From Helopsaltes ochotensis (Eukaryota; Chordata; Aves; Passeriformes; Locustellidae): a stretch of 64,000 nt of DNA. The number at the start of each line of letters is the position of its first letter. Within the stretch, counting starts at the first letter, position 1. Positions 50,501-63,631 of this stretch are shown here, piece by piece. Below the pieces are notes generated by a model that was not told the origin of the DNA, did not search any database, and saw nothing but the letters and a program-made list of their open reading frames with translations. The stretch is from the NCBI GenBank assembly GCA_013400155.1, contig VXBM01001576.1:48346-112345 (forward strand), given 5' to 3'. The translations under genes were made by a program, and so were the position numbers.

Positions 50501-53500
50501 CTACATCCTTGAGCAGCTGTCAGAGAGAGGCAACTGACAATGGTGAATCTTGTTAAATTCCTCAGAAATAAAAATCTACATGAACATCAGAGAGAGAAAC
50601 AGCTTTGCAGGTCAGCATGACAGGGAAGCAGACTTCTGAATTCCCTCAGGCAAAAGATACTTTCTCCAATTGGAACACACAGTTTCCCAAAATGATATCT
50701 CAGCACAAAAAAATCTCAAACCTGTTGCTGTCAGCTTCTCGCTAATTAACTCAGAAATTACTGGCAGATTGGCGATGAAGGAAGGTAATGGAGTCACAAA
50801 CTCACAGAGATGGAACAAGTCAGGAACGAGACAGAAAAGGAGTAAAAAAAGTACAGGAAAGTACAGGACACCTTTTAAACACTGTGTGTTTCATGAAACT
50901 TTGCCAGAATTAAACTAGAGGAAAAAAAAAAAAGGTGACAGGATTGCTGCTGGAATCCTGAATTCCACTCTTCTACAATCACCATCTTATAAATCAAAAC
51001 CTTTTAAAAAAGATAATGAAGACTTGAATGGTCTAAACCAAGTAAATTTCAAAATCATGACCTTCTTCATTGGGAGTGAAGACAACTCAGTGCTGGTTTG
51101 AGTTACAGAAGAATTAAAACCATCCAGGGACGTACAAGGGGTTGTGCACATCACATATCTGACGCTGCCAACCCATCTTCGTACCACAAGTAAGCAATGG
51201 CAGAAATCTTTCAACTGCTACATTTGAACACCATCACTCATTTCCCTTGGGTCCCCACCAAAAAAACTGCGGAAAAGAAGCAAATTTCAGAAATTCCTTC
51301 TAGGCTGATTACACACAGGAACAGGGAAAATAAATGCATGCCTGTCTACCAGTTCATTCAACACAGGAGGGATTAGTCACTTTTCTGAGCACAATATTAG
51401 GATGTTTGCTGACTGCGGCCCCTGAAAGAGCGATGCTTGAGAACGGAGCCATCACATTCACTTCCCGGTCAAAAAGTCACAATCCAAAGGGAGATTTCTC
51501 ACAAGGAGGGTTAAACACTGGAACAGAGGAGAAGAAACAGACTTGGAAGGTGCCTGTGGCTCGAGGTTTAATGGCCATGTAGTTCCTTCCGAGGAAAGGG
51601 AGTGTTCCTGCATGACACAGGCAGCAAACCATGCGGGAGTCACATCCTGGTGAAGGGTGGCAGCTCCAGACACTTGACCTGGGAGGACAGTTTTATGCAC
51701 AGGAATGTTGGCATAAGGAATGGAAAGTATGGGGGGAAGGCATTTGTTTCCAGGAAGGCATTAGGAGAATATTGCTCTTGTTGTGAGAGTGGTGTCTGGA
51801 AGCCCAACACGTCTCCCAAGGGATGAGCCCAGTAGGGTTTTGCCACAGTTCTTTTCAATCCCAGGGACAGTGCCCATCCTGGTGTCTGTGGGGCTGTCAG
51901 GAGGAGGAAGGCAGAGCTGAGCAGCAGCCCCCAGGATGAGCAGTCTCACATTAACCTCCTCTCAGGCCATGGGTGACTCCCAGGGGAGCAATGAGCTAAA
52001 GGGAACCTGTGTCCACCCTCCGTGCTGCAGGAGGATTCCTGGGCTCCCAGGCAAACCTGAATTGCTGCACCTCCTCATCACCTCTGTCCCCCCTGGAACT
52101 CACAGGGAGACTGCAAACTAAATCAGCTTCAGAAGCCATTTCTGTTCACACTAATAATACTGGTCTTAATTTATACATCCATTAGAGCATCTTAAACGAA
52201 TCCGAGGACAGGTTTGACTCATTTAGCAAAATCTGACTCACGCTTCTTGGGTATGGAAAAAACCATTTTGCAGACTTTGACTCCAGCAGGCTCTGAATGC
52301 CTGAATCTCAAGCGTGGTTTTATTTAACAACAGCCACATTATGAGATCTCAGTTTCTCTGTGCACCTTCAGCACTGGAGCAGAACACAGGGGGAAAATAG
52401 AAAGCACAAAGGGAGTTAAAAGAGTTACCTTTTGCTAAAGCAGGAGCTCATGGCACACACACTTTTTTGGGGAAGAAGATAAATACATTTTATAAAAAAC
52501 GGGCATGTTTCATTTTGGTAGAGATACTTTTCACACTTAAAGCAAGTCTAAGAAATTAAGTCAATATTAGATGTTTGCTTAACCAGCTTAGCCTCTGGAT
52601 AAAAAGGCCACACTTTCCATTATAAAAGTTTTATAAGATTAAACTTCCTTTGATTTCTGAGGAACTACTTATCTGTTGTGTACCTGGATGGGATCCTGTG
52701 AAGTTACACTCCATGTACACAAGAACCACCAAACTTATTCAAACTAATTACACAATAGGAGAATTTTCCTGTTTATTTTTTCACTGCTGTTCTTGGTTAT
52801 CATCCGAGTTCTCTTCCAATAGGATTTATACATTCAGCTTTCAAACAGTGACTGTGCAAATATTGGAGCTCCAACAGCCAACAACAAAACCCAAACATAT
52901 AAAGTCTTTTTGCACTTTCAAAAATATCCTTCCCTAGTGGATGGCACTCCATTTAAGTGCGGCTCAGCAAAATTATCCAGATGATTATTTATGTCTGTGT
53001 AAACATCACATCCATTCTAAGGAATACTCAAAGGCCACAACAACGTGAGCTGCTTCTGAGAATCCAGGTCATACTCATGTTTACTCTGAAAGCAGCAACA
53101 ATTTAAGCGAAGGCCGATTTTACTTGACATTATTTTAAAAGAACTGCTAATTTGTGGTTCATTGTAAACTCAGAGCCTCGAAATGTTTCACAATCTAAAG
53201 AACCTTCCAAGGAGTCAGATTCATTTATTGAAGAGAATGAAGAGGGAAAATGCACTCAAGATCAGCCTGATCCGTCTCAAGTGCTGCACAGACGGTTCTG
53301 CCGTGCCAGTGGGATTGAGGGGTTGTACATCAGATGCTGAAGAAGTCCAGAAAATGCCAACACCATCCAACCTTCAACCTTGGAATGAATGCAAGTTGGC
53401 TTCCTCCCAGCAATTCCATGACCCAAAGGCCAGAGTCCCGTGACTCGTGATGGAGCACCAGGCACGGCTGTGCAGATGGAGTGCAGCCACACACTGCCCT

Positions 53501-54002
53501 GCAGACCCAAAGGCTTCTGCTGCTTCCCCAGGCTGCGTTTCCCCACTGACTGCTCGTACTCTGCCCTAACACAAGAGGTAGGAGGGAGATCCAGGGCTCA
53601 CATGGTTTGGATTTCCCCCAGGTACACCACTCAAAGAAAAAACACCGTGCAAGCAATTTGGTCAGAAAGAGCTGTCATGCAAGAGTTGTGGATGGGCTCT
53701 GTGAGGTCGCTGCCAGCCAACTCACCTACCCCAACAGTGTCATACGTCAGGCAATCCCTCACACCAGCTGAGGAACATTATTCCAAGAGGATTTTCTTCC
53801 ACAGAAACACCTCCTCTCTCTCTCACAAAATCATCTCTAGCAATTATTAAAATTAGTCAACCGTCTCCCAAAGTCAAGAGCTGCAGACTAAAACCAGAGC
53901 TGCCCAAAAACCTCCCAAACACAACAATTCTGCACTGCAAAGCATCAATTGCGTGGAAATGTGCTGATTTCACCGAAAAGCTCTATAAAAGGCAACAAGA
54001 TT

Positions 54003-54050
54003 GGCCGGCAGGCCAGTCTGTCCAGCTTCCTGCCAGGCTGCCTGCCAGCC
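54003..54050. other. short imperfect inverted repeat
   Basis: ggccggcagg (54003-54012) can pair with cctgccagcc (54041-54050) at nine of ten positions across a 28-base loop. The stretch is a C/G-rich cluster of ccagc/gccag words, so it may be compositional rather than a functional hairpin. Confidence 0.3.
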
Positions 54051-54272
54051 CCAGGGTGGGTACTCCCAGCTCCCCAATTCAAAAAATAAAAATCAGCTAT
54101 GAGAAGGCTTCCAAGGGATGGGGATTTTGCTTTCTGCAGCTCTCTGTTGAAAATATATATTGCACAGGTGTATTTGTGTGTGTCAGGAAGGTAGGGATGG
54201 CTCTGCTACACACAACAAGAATGGCTTCTCAAAACCAGAAAAATTTAAGAAAAATTACAGTTTGAAAGACAG

Positions 54273-55100
54273 ATGCCATTGCTAACAGCACAGGAGGGAG
54301 AGGAAGAGACATCCCTGCATAAATCTGTGAGTGGGAAGACAATGGCAACGAAATCCAAACAGCAAGACGATAAATCAGAGGTGGGGAATCCCTGTCTTAT
54401 CCCTTCTGCAGCGTGCATGCAGCTATTGTATTTAATTAAAATAAATTACAGCTCGCTTGTGTACAGCCTGCAGGGCTTTTTAACACCCCTGAACGGAAGC
54501 ACAGGGATGAGCAGCCATCCTTCAGGAGCTCACTCTCCGCGTCTCCAGACGAGGAATGCAGATGCTCTGTCACAGCACAGTCGCAGCGAGGCTGACGGAT
54601 CGAGGCAGAACAAAAAGCCCAAAGAGTTCTGCTTTTACACCATCCACTTCCTCAGCTCCGTCCCTGGGATCCTTGCCAGGATGCTGGTAACGTCTCAAAT
54701 GGAGAAGGCAGAGCTGCCCAGCAGTGTGGCAGCTGCTTCGGAGCAGCACGTTTCACTGGAGAGGGGTCTCTCTGATTTAACACTCGATAAACTGAATTTC
54801 TGCAACACTTGGCTGAGCAGGATCGATGCACTTTCCTGGTTAACCACTGCATCCACACCCTCAAATTCCTGCTTGAATTCACTTCACGTATTTGCAGCAG
54901 CAGCAGCACCTGAGGACAAGAACGTCTCCCTGCACCGAGGTTCACACTCGCTGTGCCCCGGTTTGACACAGGAACATCAGTCCTGCACTTCTGAGGACCA
55001 GGTGAGGAGGTGCACAGGTGCTGAAGTGCTGTGCCACACTCCTGAGGATGCTGCAGGGAACGCTGATACCCTGGCAGTGCTTTTGGGGGATGCAAACTGA
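54273..55100 (+). other. 275-codon open reading frame, unidentified
   Basis: This is the longest uninterrupted frame in the window: ATG at 54273, stop at 55098-55100. The product is Ser/Thr-rich with scattered Lys and Cys, a short Ala run (VFAAAAAPED), and no signal peptide, membrane segment or catalytic motif that I can see. An opposing frame of 147 codons (54652-55095) overlaps it, typical of GC-richer non-coding DNA. There is no convincing upstream promoter, poly-A signal or splice site. A run this long is uncommon by chance at ordinary stop density, so it deserves a transcript check. I do not claim it is a gene. Confidence 0.18.
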
Positions 55101-57519
55101 GTTTCCAGCATCACCAGGTCAGCCACCCACACACGGCGCTCCAGGCTCTGGCTGATTTCTCTGCACCATCAGCCTGTGAAGTTCTGTTCCACCAGGAGGT
55201 TTGGGAACTCCAGGCTGCTGATTACAATGAAGAAGGGAACACCTCTTGACAGACCATGTCCCTAAAGAGAATTGGAGACACAGTGTACCCAACAGGACTC
55301 TGGATTTGGAGCTGCTCAGTGGATGCTCAGACAGCAGAAAGGATCAGTTAAAGACTGCCTTGAACAGCTGCAGGGCATCAGTCAATCCACAGCATTTGGG
55401 AAAAAAAGAAACTTCTATTTATTCCTGTCCTTAGGAAAGCTTAAGTGAGGAGGAAATGGATTTTAAGTAAGCTTAGAGAAGTCCATGATAATACTAATTC
55501 AAGATTTTGAAGGGCTTTACCAACAGCAAATAAAACACACAGATCTCTGACAGGAGAAATGAAGCAGGAAAATGCAAAGCAGCTTGTCCAAGCTTATGCA
55601 ACAGATGAGAAGCACAAACACCACACACATCTCCAGGCTCCATCTCTGTGTCCTACCATTCTTTCATTTTAAAAACCTAAATCCATTCTGCACTCCAACA
55701 AGGTTTTCCACGTTGATTTAAGTGTTAATTCTGGGCTGTGCAGACTTTCTGTTTTCCTGATGTGGTATCTCACCCATTATCTCCTCCTCTGTACACATAC
55801 AATATAAAAGGAATTAGTATTTCAGAGCCAAGAAAACAGGAAAAAAGAAGAAAATCCTGAATTTTTATCTAAAGGCAAATTCCTTTTCATATGGGCACAC
55901 TGAACACAGATTTGAAGCAGCGCTCCTTCATCTTATGAAGAGAGAAAACATTGCTTGGAAACTATGAAAATTGAAATTGCTAAGATGCTACTAAATATAT
56001 ATATATATTTATGATGCTTCTATTTCCCACACTAATATCATGCATAATGCATTTTATGTATTATCTGTTCAGATGCAGATACACATCACTGCAGGCAGAG
56101 ATGAGGCAATTATCCAAAACACTGACAAACAATCCTTTAGCCCCATGAAGTGCAGTGAGTAACACAGATCACTCCAGCACACAGCTCATTTGGCACAAGG
56201 GCTGCTCCTACAAAAGACACATAAAAGGTTCTCAGTGTCCACGGTGGTGCCAGAATTTTCTGTGTGGAGTCACCTCACCACAGAGACAAGGCACAAAAAG
56301 GAAATCTAAGAACTCATCTTAGCAAGCTCCTCTTTTTCTGCAGAGCACACATTAAACTTACAGGTACTTTTACATCTGACATAAATTAAAAGCCCTCTTT
56401 TAAAACTAACTTGTGTTTTTATGTTTCTAAGTCATCTCGAAGACAGCACTGTCAAATGGAGAGTTTCTCTTTGAATACCCACTGCCTGTGTGAATGGCTA
56501 CTCCCCTCACTTCCAACACTGACCTCTTCAGGGTTTGTCTCCTTTTATGCCATCCATGCCTGTGGACCTTCTCAGAAGAAAAGGGACACCTGAAGAGAAA
56601 AATGGCTTTCTTTACCCTTGCTGTCTGTGATTTTCTTTTCAAACCCTCCCTCTCATTTAGAGTAAAGAGGAATACGCTCCAAGACACCTACCTGCTCAGA
56701 GATGGGCTCCTCCTGAGGTCAGATACTGGGCTTTTACTGACAGAGTTAAAATGTTAGTCTTTATTGCTGTGCCTGAGATCTGAAGCAGCCCTGGTGCCCT
56801 CACTTCACAGGTACAAGTGACAAACACAACTGATAAAGCCACTCTGTGGAAGGTACATGAGTTAGCAGAATGCTTCCCTCAGCCAGTGAAGACCCTCTGA
56901 TCATCTGGTCCCTTTTAAGACCAGCCTCACACAAAGCAACATTTAAACAGGGCTATGAGAGAAAATACCTCTACTAACCCTAAATATGCCTGTGTGCATG
57001 GTACAACTCGTTTTTTTCTGTAAGACATGAACTGGAATCAATACAGTGCCATGACACAGCGTACTCTTGCCGAGATCCTACAGGGCAGATGGAATTTTGG
57101 AGTCCATCTTTTAAATGCAGAGGTTGTTCTCTATTGTGAATGTAAAACAAGTTATTTTGGATCATTTTAAAGGACATCATTGAAAAAACTAAGGTCTATG
57201 CCTTAGAGTAAGAGCACCTGATGAAAACACGAAGTTAAAATGGAATTATCTCTGTTTGGCAGGTGAGGCCTGTAGGAATACAAGGCTCCTTTTTCCAAAA
57301 CACATGTAAGAGATTTAATCTGATTTTATACGTTAATCTGCTCTAAACCTTGGGGAAGCTGCAAAGCTTTCCTTCCTGTTCTGAGGCAGGAAAGAGAATC
57401 AAGACTCCCAGATCCCAAAGCCTGATTATTTTAAGGAAATGCTTCTGTGAAGAACTAACACCAGAACTTACTGCTGTCCTCAGCATGCAACCTAAAGGAC
57501 AATTCAAGTATGATAAAAG
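55101..57519. other. unique AT-rich non-coding DNA
   Basis: There is no gene. It contains a small (AT)n at 55994-56008 and a weak MIR-like piece at 55560-55612 (gcaaagcagcttgtccaagc, then gatgagaag). Frames are short. Confidence 0.42.
55994..56008. repeat. (AT)n simple repeat
   Basis: A short AT dinucleotide run (aatatatatatatat) lies in AT-rich DNA. Confidence 0.85.
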
Positions 57520-57671
57520 AGCTTGGATTTGAAAGGACATTAAAGATCACCTTGTTCCAACTCCCTGCCCTGGGCAGGGACACCTTCCACTATCCCAGGT
57601 TGCTCCAAGCCCCATCCAACCTGGCCTTGGACACTTCCAGGGATGGAGCAGACACAGCTCTGGGCAACCCT
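57520..57671 (-). mobile_element. CR1 LINE 3' tail fragment, antisense
   Basis: The order gaaaggacattaaagatcac, cttgttccaactccctgccc, cttccactatcccaggttgc and tccaagccccatccaacctg, ending cttggacacttccagggatg and ctctgggcaacc, is the reverse complement of a CR1 terminus. About 150 bp, and relatively well preserved. Confidence 0.94.
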
Positions 57672-59172
57672 ACCTGATGTTAACTTGGAAAACACTACAG
57701 AAAGAAACCAGAAGTAATTCAGAGATACACACTTTAGGTCAAGGGATTCCATCTCTCCTTGAATCCCTCTCTAACTGCTGGTTATTTACCTGGATCTCCA
57801 GATGTCCAGAGTTTTGACCAAAAACTTTTTCTCCACACACAGGATGTTCTAGATGAGCTACACAACACACAGAACTCCTCAGGGACTCTTGGTTGAACTC
57901 CCTCCTTGCCCGGTCCTAGTAAGCAATGACCAATTTAAACAGCCTTTTCCAGGTGTCAGAAAGCCACAAGGGGTTCCATAATGCATGACTACCCTGCAGA
58001 GATTGACAGACCAAGCATCACTACTGAACCACCCTCACATACCTGACAATTTATTAAACCAACCTCTGCGCCAAGGACTGCACCACCCTCACCCTCGGGT
58101 GCAAATGGAAGAGGAAATTAAGGAAGTCTTGGGTAATTTCATTGGTATTTTTATATGTATTTTGAGACAGAGCTTTTTTAAAATGAAAAGTTCCATTACA
58201 CCATGACAAATCTTTGCTTCTGTATCTGGCTCAGCATTTCTCAGTGTGATTTCGTGCCTCTAACAGAAAATTCACCGTAAATTAGCAAGAAATGAACAGG
58301 GAACACTAGAGAACTGCAGCTCACCAGAACAAATGCTGGCAACTTCATTATCACTTCCAGCACTGACCACATGTATTGCAGGGAAAAAGCTGACCTGGTT
58401 AAGGAGTTTTCCATTTCTATCTATGATCTTTCAGGGAATGTGCTAAGGAAACGATCGTCCTGCTGAATCATTTCAAGAATTTTACAGCCAAGATGATTTA
58501 TTACCATAAAATAGGTCTTGGAAACAAAGATATTTGAGGAGACTCAATAGCTATTAAATCATTGTGGAAAACATGATGCTGAAGGAATTGCAGATGCCTG
58601 ACACATGTTCCACCACTTTTTTTTTTTTTTAATATTGAGTGTCTATGAAAAGGAATTCTGCAGAATTACTTAAAAACTTTTCCGACAGACAAAATTTAAG
58701 AAAAGAGATAAATTAAAATGGCACCCCTAAAAGTAAAAAACAATTGTAACTAAAACACCCCACAAAGGCTGTCAGAAAAACTGGAGTCACCAATAGTTTC
58801 AAAACCTATGCATTGAAAATACACTTCTCGCCTAGTAAACAAGCTAAGACGCATTTTGCAGAGTTATAGATATTTTAGAGTTGAGTCAACAATACATTGA
58901 AAACCTCACATCATCTTATAATGAGTCCACTTATTAGCTGATGTGAAACCAGATTCAGAATCACCTTGGGTTTTGTTATTACAATTGCAATGGAGATGTT
59001 GTTATCACGTAGAACATGCTCTGCTCAAGACAGTTGGACGCATCTCTCTTTAAAACGTGCCACTGAATACTGCAAGGGAATCAGAAAGATGGCCTGTGAG
59101 GCTTGCTAGGCAAAATACCATTGAAGAACACGCTGCTCTCTTGACCAAAATGGAAAAACTCTTGTGCTAAAA
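57672..59172. other. unique AT-rich non-coding DNA
   Basis: No gene or mobile element was recognised. There is a T-run near 58618-58630. The stretch 58900-58990 (ttagctgatgtgaaaccag, then gttattacaattgcaatgg) is low in CpG and free of repeats, and has the look of a conserved non-coding element. That is only an impression. Confidence 0.4.
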
Positions 59173-59214
59173 GCCTTCCACTAGACCAGGCTGCTCCAAG
59201 CTCCATCAAACCAT
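59173..59214 (-). mobile_element. short CR1 fragment, antisense
   Basis: The stretch ccttccactagaccaggctg, followed by ctccaagctccatcaaacc, is the reverse complement of the CR1 'ggcttggagcaacctggtctagtggaagg' core. About 40 bp remain, with no recognisable terminus. Confidence 0.8.
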
Positions 59215-59675
59215 GAACACGTACGGTACCCAAGCAAATGTTTTAAATGTAGTCCAGAATACTCAGTCAAAATACAGCTGCCTCAAAGGAAGGTTAAAGC
59301 TTTTCTTACACCAACTGATATTACAGACAACACTAACAACTTTTGGAGGCCAAAATTCCTTTTCAGCCCTTCTTGCCCTTAAGATCTCTCCTCTTCACAT
59401 CCCTGGATCACCACAGCTACAACAGCAGTAATTAAGACACAACCCAGCCTTGAACTTCTTTGTGCCTTGACACAGGGAGAGAAAAGATCCACCTTGTGCC
59501 ACTCACACTGAGCCACGTGGCACAAAAACAGCAAACCCAGACAGTTCCACACACTGCACTCACAAACCAGGAAAGGAGGAAAACTAATGGCCTTCATAAT
59601 CAAATGGATGTCTTACAGAAAAGTTGACCAATGAGTCTTATAAAATAGGAAAATGAGCATTTCTCTTTGGCTTAC

Positions 59676-59725
59676 GTTTTGCGTTGTCCTGGTTCACTCG
59701 TGCAACTCAGCCACTGTTTCTTTTT
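59676..59725 (-). other. candidate 50-nt coding exon, unidentified
   Basis: On the minus strand, ttcttttttgtgttgcag is a strong acceptor. Fifty bases later comes CAAAAC/gtaagc, a good donor. Only one frame is open, reading KKKQWLSCTSEPGQRK (phase 0 in, phase 2 out). The outgoing phase fits the candidate exon at 36852-37060, about 22.6 kb downstream on this strand. The peptide is not recognised. Short exon-like segments arise often by chance. Confidence 0.25.
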
Positions 59726-62405
59726 CTGCAACACAAAAAAGAAAATAAATTCCGTTATTTAAAAAAAAAAAAGGTATTTGCTTGAACTGACGTTTCTCAT
59801 GACATTGTTAAGTAATGCTTCAAGCTTACTGCTTGCTTTTGGTCAACATTGGAAAATATTTCCATCCTTCTTGTCTGTTTCTCTGATTTTGATTGCCAGA
59901 GTATTCCTGTTACATGAAACTGCTCTATCGAGATGAACCTTGGAGACTGCTTGGTGATTTGAGCATAACATTGACAAACTAGAGATAAATTCCAAAGCCT
60001 GCTGCAGAGTCGACCAAAGAAATTCCTTGCAGCCACAGAGAAAGCGAATAAACCTTTTATTTAAAAGGACCTAATTGTTCAAAGACATCTTTGTCTTGTT
60101 AGATCTGTGAGTGTTCCTCGTTAGCCTCCAGCACCTAATTCAAAGGTGATGACTTGCTCCTGGTTTGGGGTCATACCTGGTATCCCTGTGCTCCAGGCAC
60201 CCTAAGACACTTCAGTGGGAACTGAATATTGGAAAGATTTTTCCTTACATCTTGCTCTGCGCTTTGGATTGAAATCTATAGAAATAGAGAAATTATACCC
60301 ACACCTTACTGGGAATTGAAGAAAAAGAAAAGCAGGCAACTAGAAAAAACAAACAGAAAAATCTACTAAGTTAAAAGTTATGAGAGCATTGTCCTGAAAA
60401 AGAATGCTCTGATGCTACATTCTCTCTTTAACCACATAATTAGTAAACTTCCAGCAGAAGTAGCGAAAAAAAAATTCCTCATTCCCTTACTAGGCTAAGT
60501 AGCGACCTGGAAGAACTACTCAAACCTCCATGAAGAAGAACTGGATTGTTCCAGCTAATGGAATAACTAAATAACTGAGGACAGAGTGGAAAATGAAGCA
60601 CAGAACATCTCATCGCTCAAGGTCAGTGCAGTTCTTGTTCTGCTGAAAATGGTAATTTGCAAGGGGGAAAAAAAAAAAAAAGGATATGGAAAGAAGAGGA
60701 CACCAGTCAGAAAGAATCCTGACTCTGGCTACGTTTGCTGCCAGGAGGGGATAACAAAGCAACAAGTAAATGCCAGCGCGGAGTTGTCAAACTGTTTCCC
60801 TTCCCTTTCCAACATGTTAGAAAGCCCCAGGATAGAGAAATAATTCAGTGATCACCAGGGTCACCTGAGCCTGGCCGTTCCCATGCCATGTCATTCTCCC
60901 AAAACAATAAAGGATCATGGATTTGGATAGAAATACACATCCAAAGAATAAAACTAATTTGTTCTCAAGTGATCAGTCAGGTCCTAGCACATGGCATCCA
61001 ACCTTCAGCACCAGCAGAATCCCACCACATTCAGAAAGAAGCTGAGTATCTCATTAATTCATCAGACAACTATGCACAGGAAGTGTTTCCTTAATCCTAA
61101 ATTCTAAACTCTCAGTATGAAATAAATACATGTATCATTAGGGGGTATGAAATCATCAACTCGTTTATAAGGGCCACAGTTAAACTTCAGGCTATTTAAT
61201 TCATTAGAACAATAGAGCTTTACAAAGTGTTTTTCACTAATGACCTGGAGACTATTTTTGTTATTTCTGCCTCTAAAATGCACAGCCAATATTTGTGGTT
61301 TAAAAAAAAAAAAAAGCCTTTCTTTTTCCAAAATGTGTGCCAGAAAAAAAAAAACAATCAAGAAAAAAATTCAACTCAGAGTACAATCAAATATACAAAA
61401 GAAAACCACACAAGTACAGATTTCATCATACTCCTCCAGATTTTAAATAGATCAACATATTTTGGAGATGGGTGTGATTTTATGCGAGCTGTGCCCCTTT
61501 AAAATTGGCAACTACATTTAATTCAGTGCCGCCTTATTCCAATTTCCAAACTCCAGTTGAAAATAGATCTCACAATGGAATCCTACAGCTGAATATACTC
61601 TGGGAGAAAATTAATACTTTAATTTATTCCAAATTCATTTGCATGACAGTATATCATTAGTATATACAAAAAAAAGTATGTATTACACCAACAGAGGAAA
61701 AATTCTGTGCAAACAGTGAAAGAAACTCACATCCCACCAGTGAGATGAGCTTGAAACTTGAAGCAACAAAGCTGTTTTATTTCTCTGAGGAACAAACACA
61801 TTAAAAGGAAAAAAAAAATAGCTGTTAATAGTATAGATTGTCATTTTGAAAAATACCATGTGACCTTAAAAAACCCACAAAGCAAAGAGGATTTCTTGCC
61901 TGCCAGGTATCTCCTAAATAGCTAAGAAGAGCCACATGGACAATCAAGTGCAGACTAAAAATAACTGATGTAACACAGCTCACACACAAAGCAAAGTTTT
62001 CCTACCTCACTGATTAACCAGTTGAAGAAGAAAGAAAACACACACTCACTTTGTAACTCCATCAACATCGTTGTCCTGGAAACAATTCTTCTACAAGATA
62101 AATACTTAACTGCCAAAACATCTTCTGCTACTACTTTTCGGGGGTTTTTTTCCTTCCCCCACTTCCCTCTCTGCAAGCGCTCTCAATGTTTGAAAAGCAG
62201 CCAGTACCAAACCTAACCCATCAAATGGCACCAAAATTGGATCTCCTGCTCTTAAAAGGAAATATGTAATTCCACTGGAGTATGCAGCACTTATGGACAC
62301 ACCACGTTTGCACAAGGCTATGGAACGGACTCCGTAATTTTGTTGTTGCTGCTGTTGTTAAAATGCCCTATTAACTGAACCTTTCATTTTAGGAAACGGT
62401 CTCAA
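59726..62405. other. unique AT-rich non-coding DNA
   Basis: No gene or mobile element was seen. Several A-runs of 12-15 nt occur (59759, 60668, 61302), flanked by ordinary AT-rich sequence. Confidence 0.42.
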
Positions 62406-62660
62406 GTTGTGCTAGGGGAGGCTTACACTGGATATTAAAAAGAATTGGTTCACGGGAAGAGTGGTCTAGCACTGGAACAAAGCTGCCCAAGGCAGTGGTA
62501 GAGGCACTATCCCTGGAAGTGTTAAAAACAAAACAAAAAAAATGGATATAGCAATTGAGGACATGGTTTTGTGGTGAATATCACGGGGCTGGTAAGCTCA
62601 TGGTTGGATTTAAGTGACCTTAAAAGTCTTTTCCAACCCAAAAACCCCGTAACTCCATAT
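62406..62660 (+). mobile_element. CR1-Y-like 3' fragment, ~250 bp
   Basis: A sense CR1 terminus of the Y-like type: ctaggggaggcttacactgg, ctagcactggaacaaagctg, cccaaggcagtggtagaggc, then gtgaccttaaaagtcttttc plus caaccca. A small A-rich stretch (aaaacaaaacaaaaaaaatgg near 62524) sits where the consensus is short, suggesting local slippage. The terminal repeat is degraded (ccccgtaactccata). Confidence 0.88.
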
Positions 62661-63631
62661 AAACCAGCAAACTACAGGGTGAACTCAGCCTTCCTTCTTC
62701 ACCTGCCCAAGTACCTGGGGTGAGAGTCCCTTCTCACCACTCAACAGCTCTGTGGGAGTGCAACGAGGTCACAAGCAACAATGAAAAAAATCTTTCTTAG
62801 GTTTTATGGTTACTGCCTGTGTTTAGAAGGGAACAGAGCTTTTAAACCCAGGTCCTGGCAATTTGTGCCACATTGCTGGCCACAAATTTAAAAAACGCTT
62901 CCGTGTCCCAGTACTAGAAACATTTGTGTCCTCCCTTTCTTGGTTTAGAATCCTTTTTTGAAACAGGTGTGTGCTTTTGCCAGAAGAGAAAATTTAATTT
63001 TAACCTTTGTATGAAATAAAAACTGGGTTTGGAAACCAGGTTTATCTAGGAAACAGCGGGTTTGTTTCAGACCACAACTTCACTCTCCACATCTCTCCAT
63101 TCTTTTTGCTATGCAGCTTTGTTTGGGTCAGACACAGGAATTTGGCCTTACCTGAATTGATCCAATCCACTGCAGCAAATATACTCATTTAAAAACGGGC
63201 AAATTCCTAATTTCTAAACTACCAGTGGTTTAAAAAATTTGGCATCTGAGCCTCTCAGTCAGCCTGCCCACGCACACCGCCCAGACCTGTTTTCCGGTTA
63301 AATGCCAGAGCCTGCACCAGTCTCAGATGGGAAAAATCACAATCCACTGCTTTCAATTGAGACCTGTTAATTACCAAAATTATTCCCACAGCAAGTCCAA
63401 AGGGAATTTTGGTTCCTTCGGAACCGTGATTAAACATGGTTACACTCAGCAGTTCTATTCAGTGTGGTATCTCTGATTTATTATCTTCCCTCTGCTAAGG
63501 AGACAAGTGTTTTCCCTCGACTTCCTCCAATTTCCAATGTATTCACAAGGTCTCTTTTGCATGTTCCTTAGCAATGCTGGTTATCCATCTTTCTGTACCT
63601 TAGCTTTTCATATAAACCCTTATCTAATTGT
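62661..63631. other. unique non-coding DNA
   Basis: I see nothing recognisable: no repeats, no RNA gene and only short open frames. Confidence 0.45.

Larger units (their letters stand above)
47038..54055. other. unique non-coding DNA
   Basis: There is no recognised gene. The minus-strand frame near 47132-47190 follows a good acceptor (attttcatgcttgcag) and could end at gtgagt, but I cannot support an exon further. A GC-richer stretch at 51400-52100 carries short frames in all phases and matches no repeat I know. At 53532-53577 a plus-strand segment has a fair acceptor and donor (46 nt). I call none of these. Confidence 0.38.

Noticed and set aside
51400..52110. Possible LTR or other repeat
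   Set aside because: It is a GC-richer stretch with an unusual look, but I found no terminal repeats, primer-binding site or known repeat blocks.
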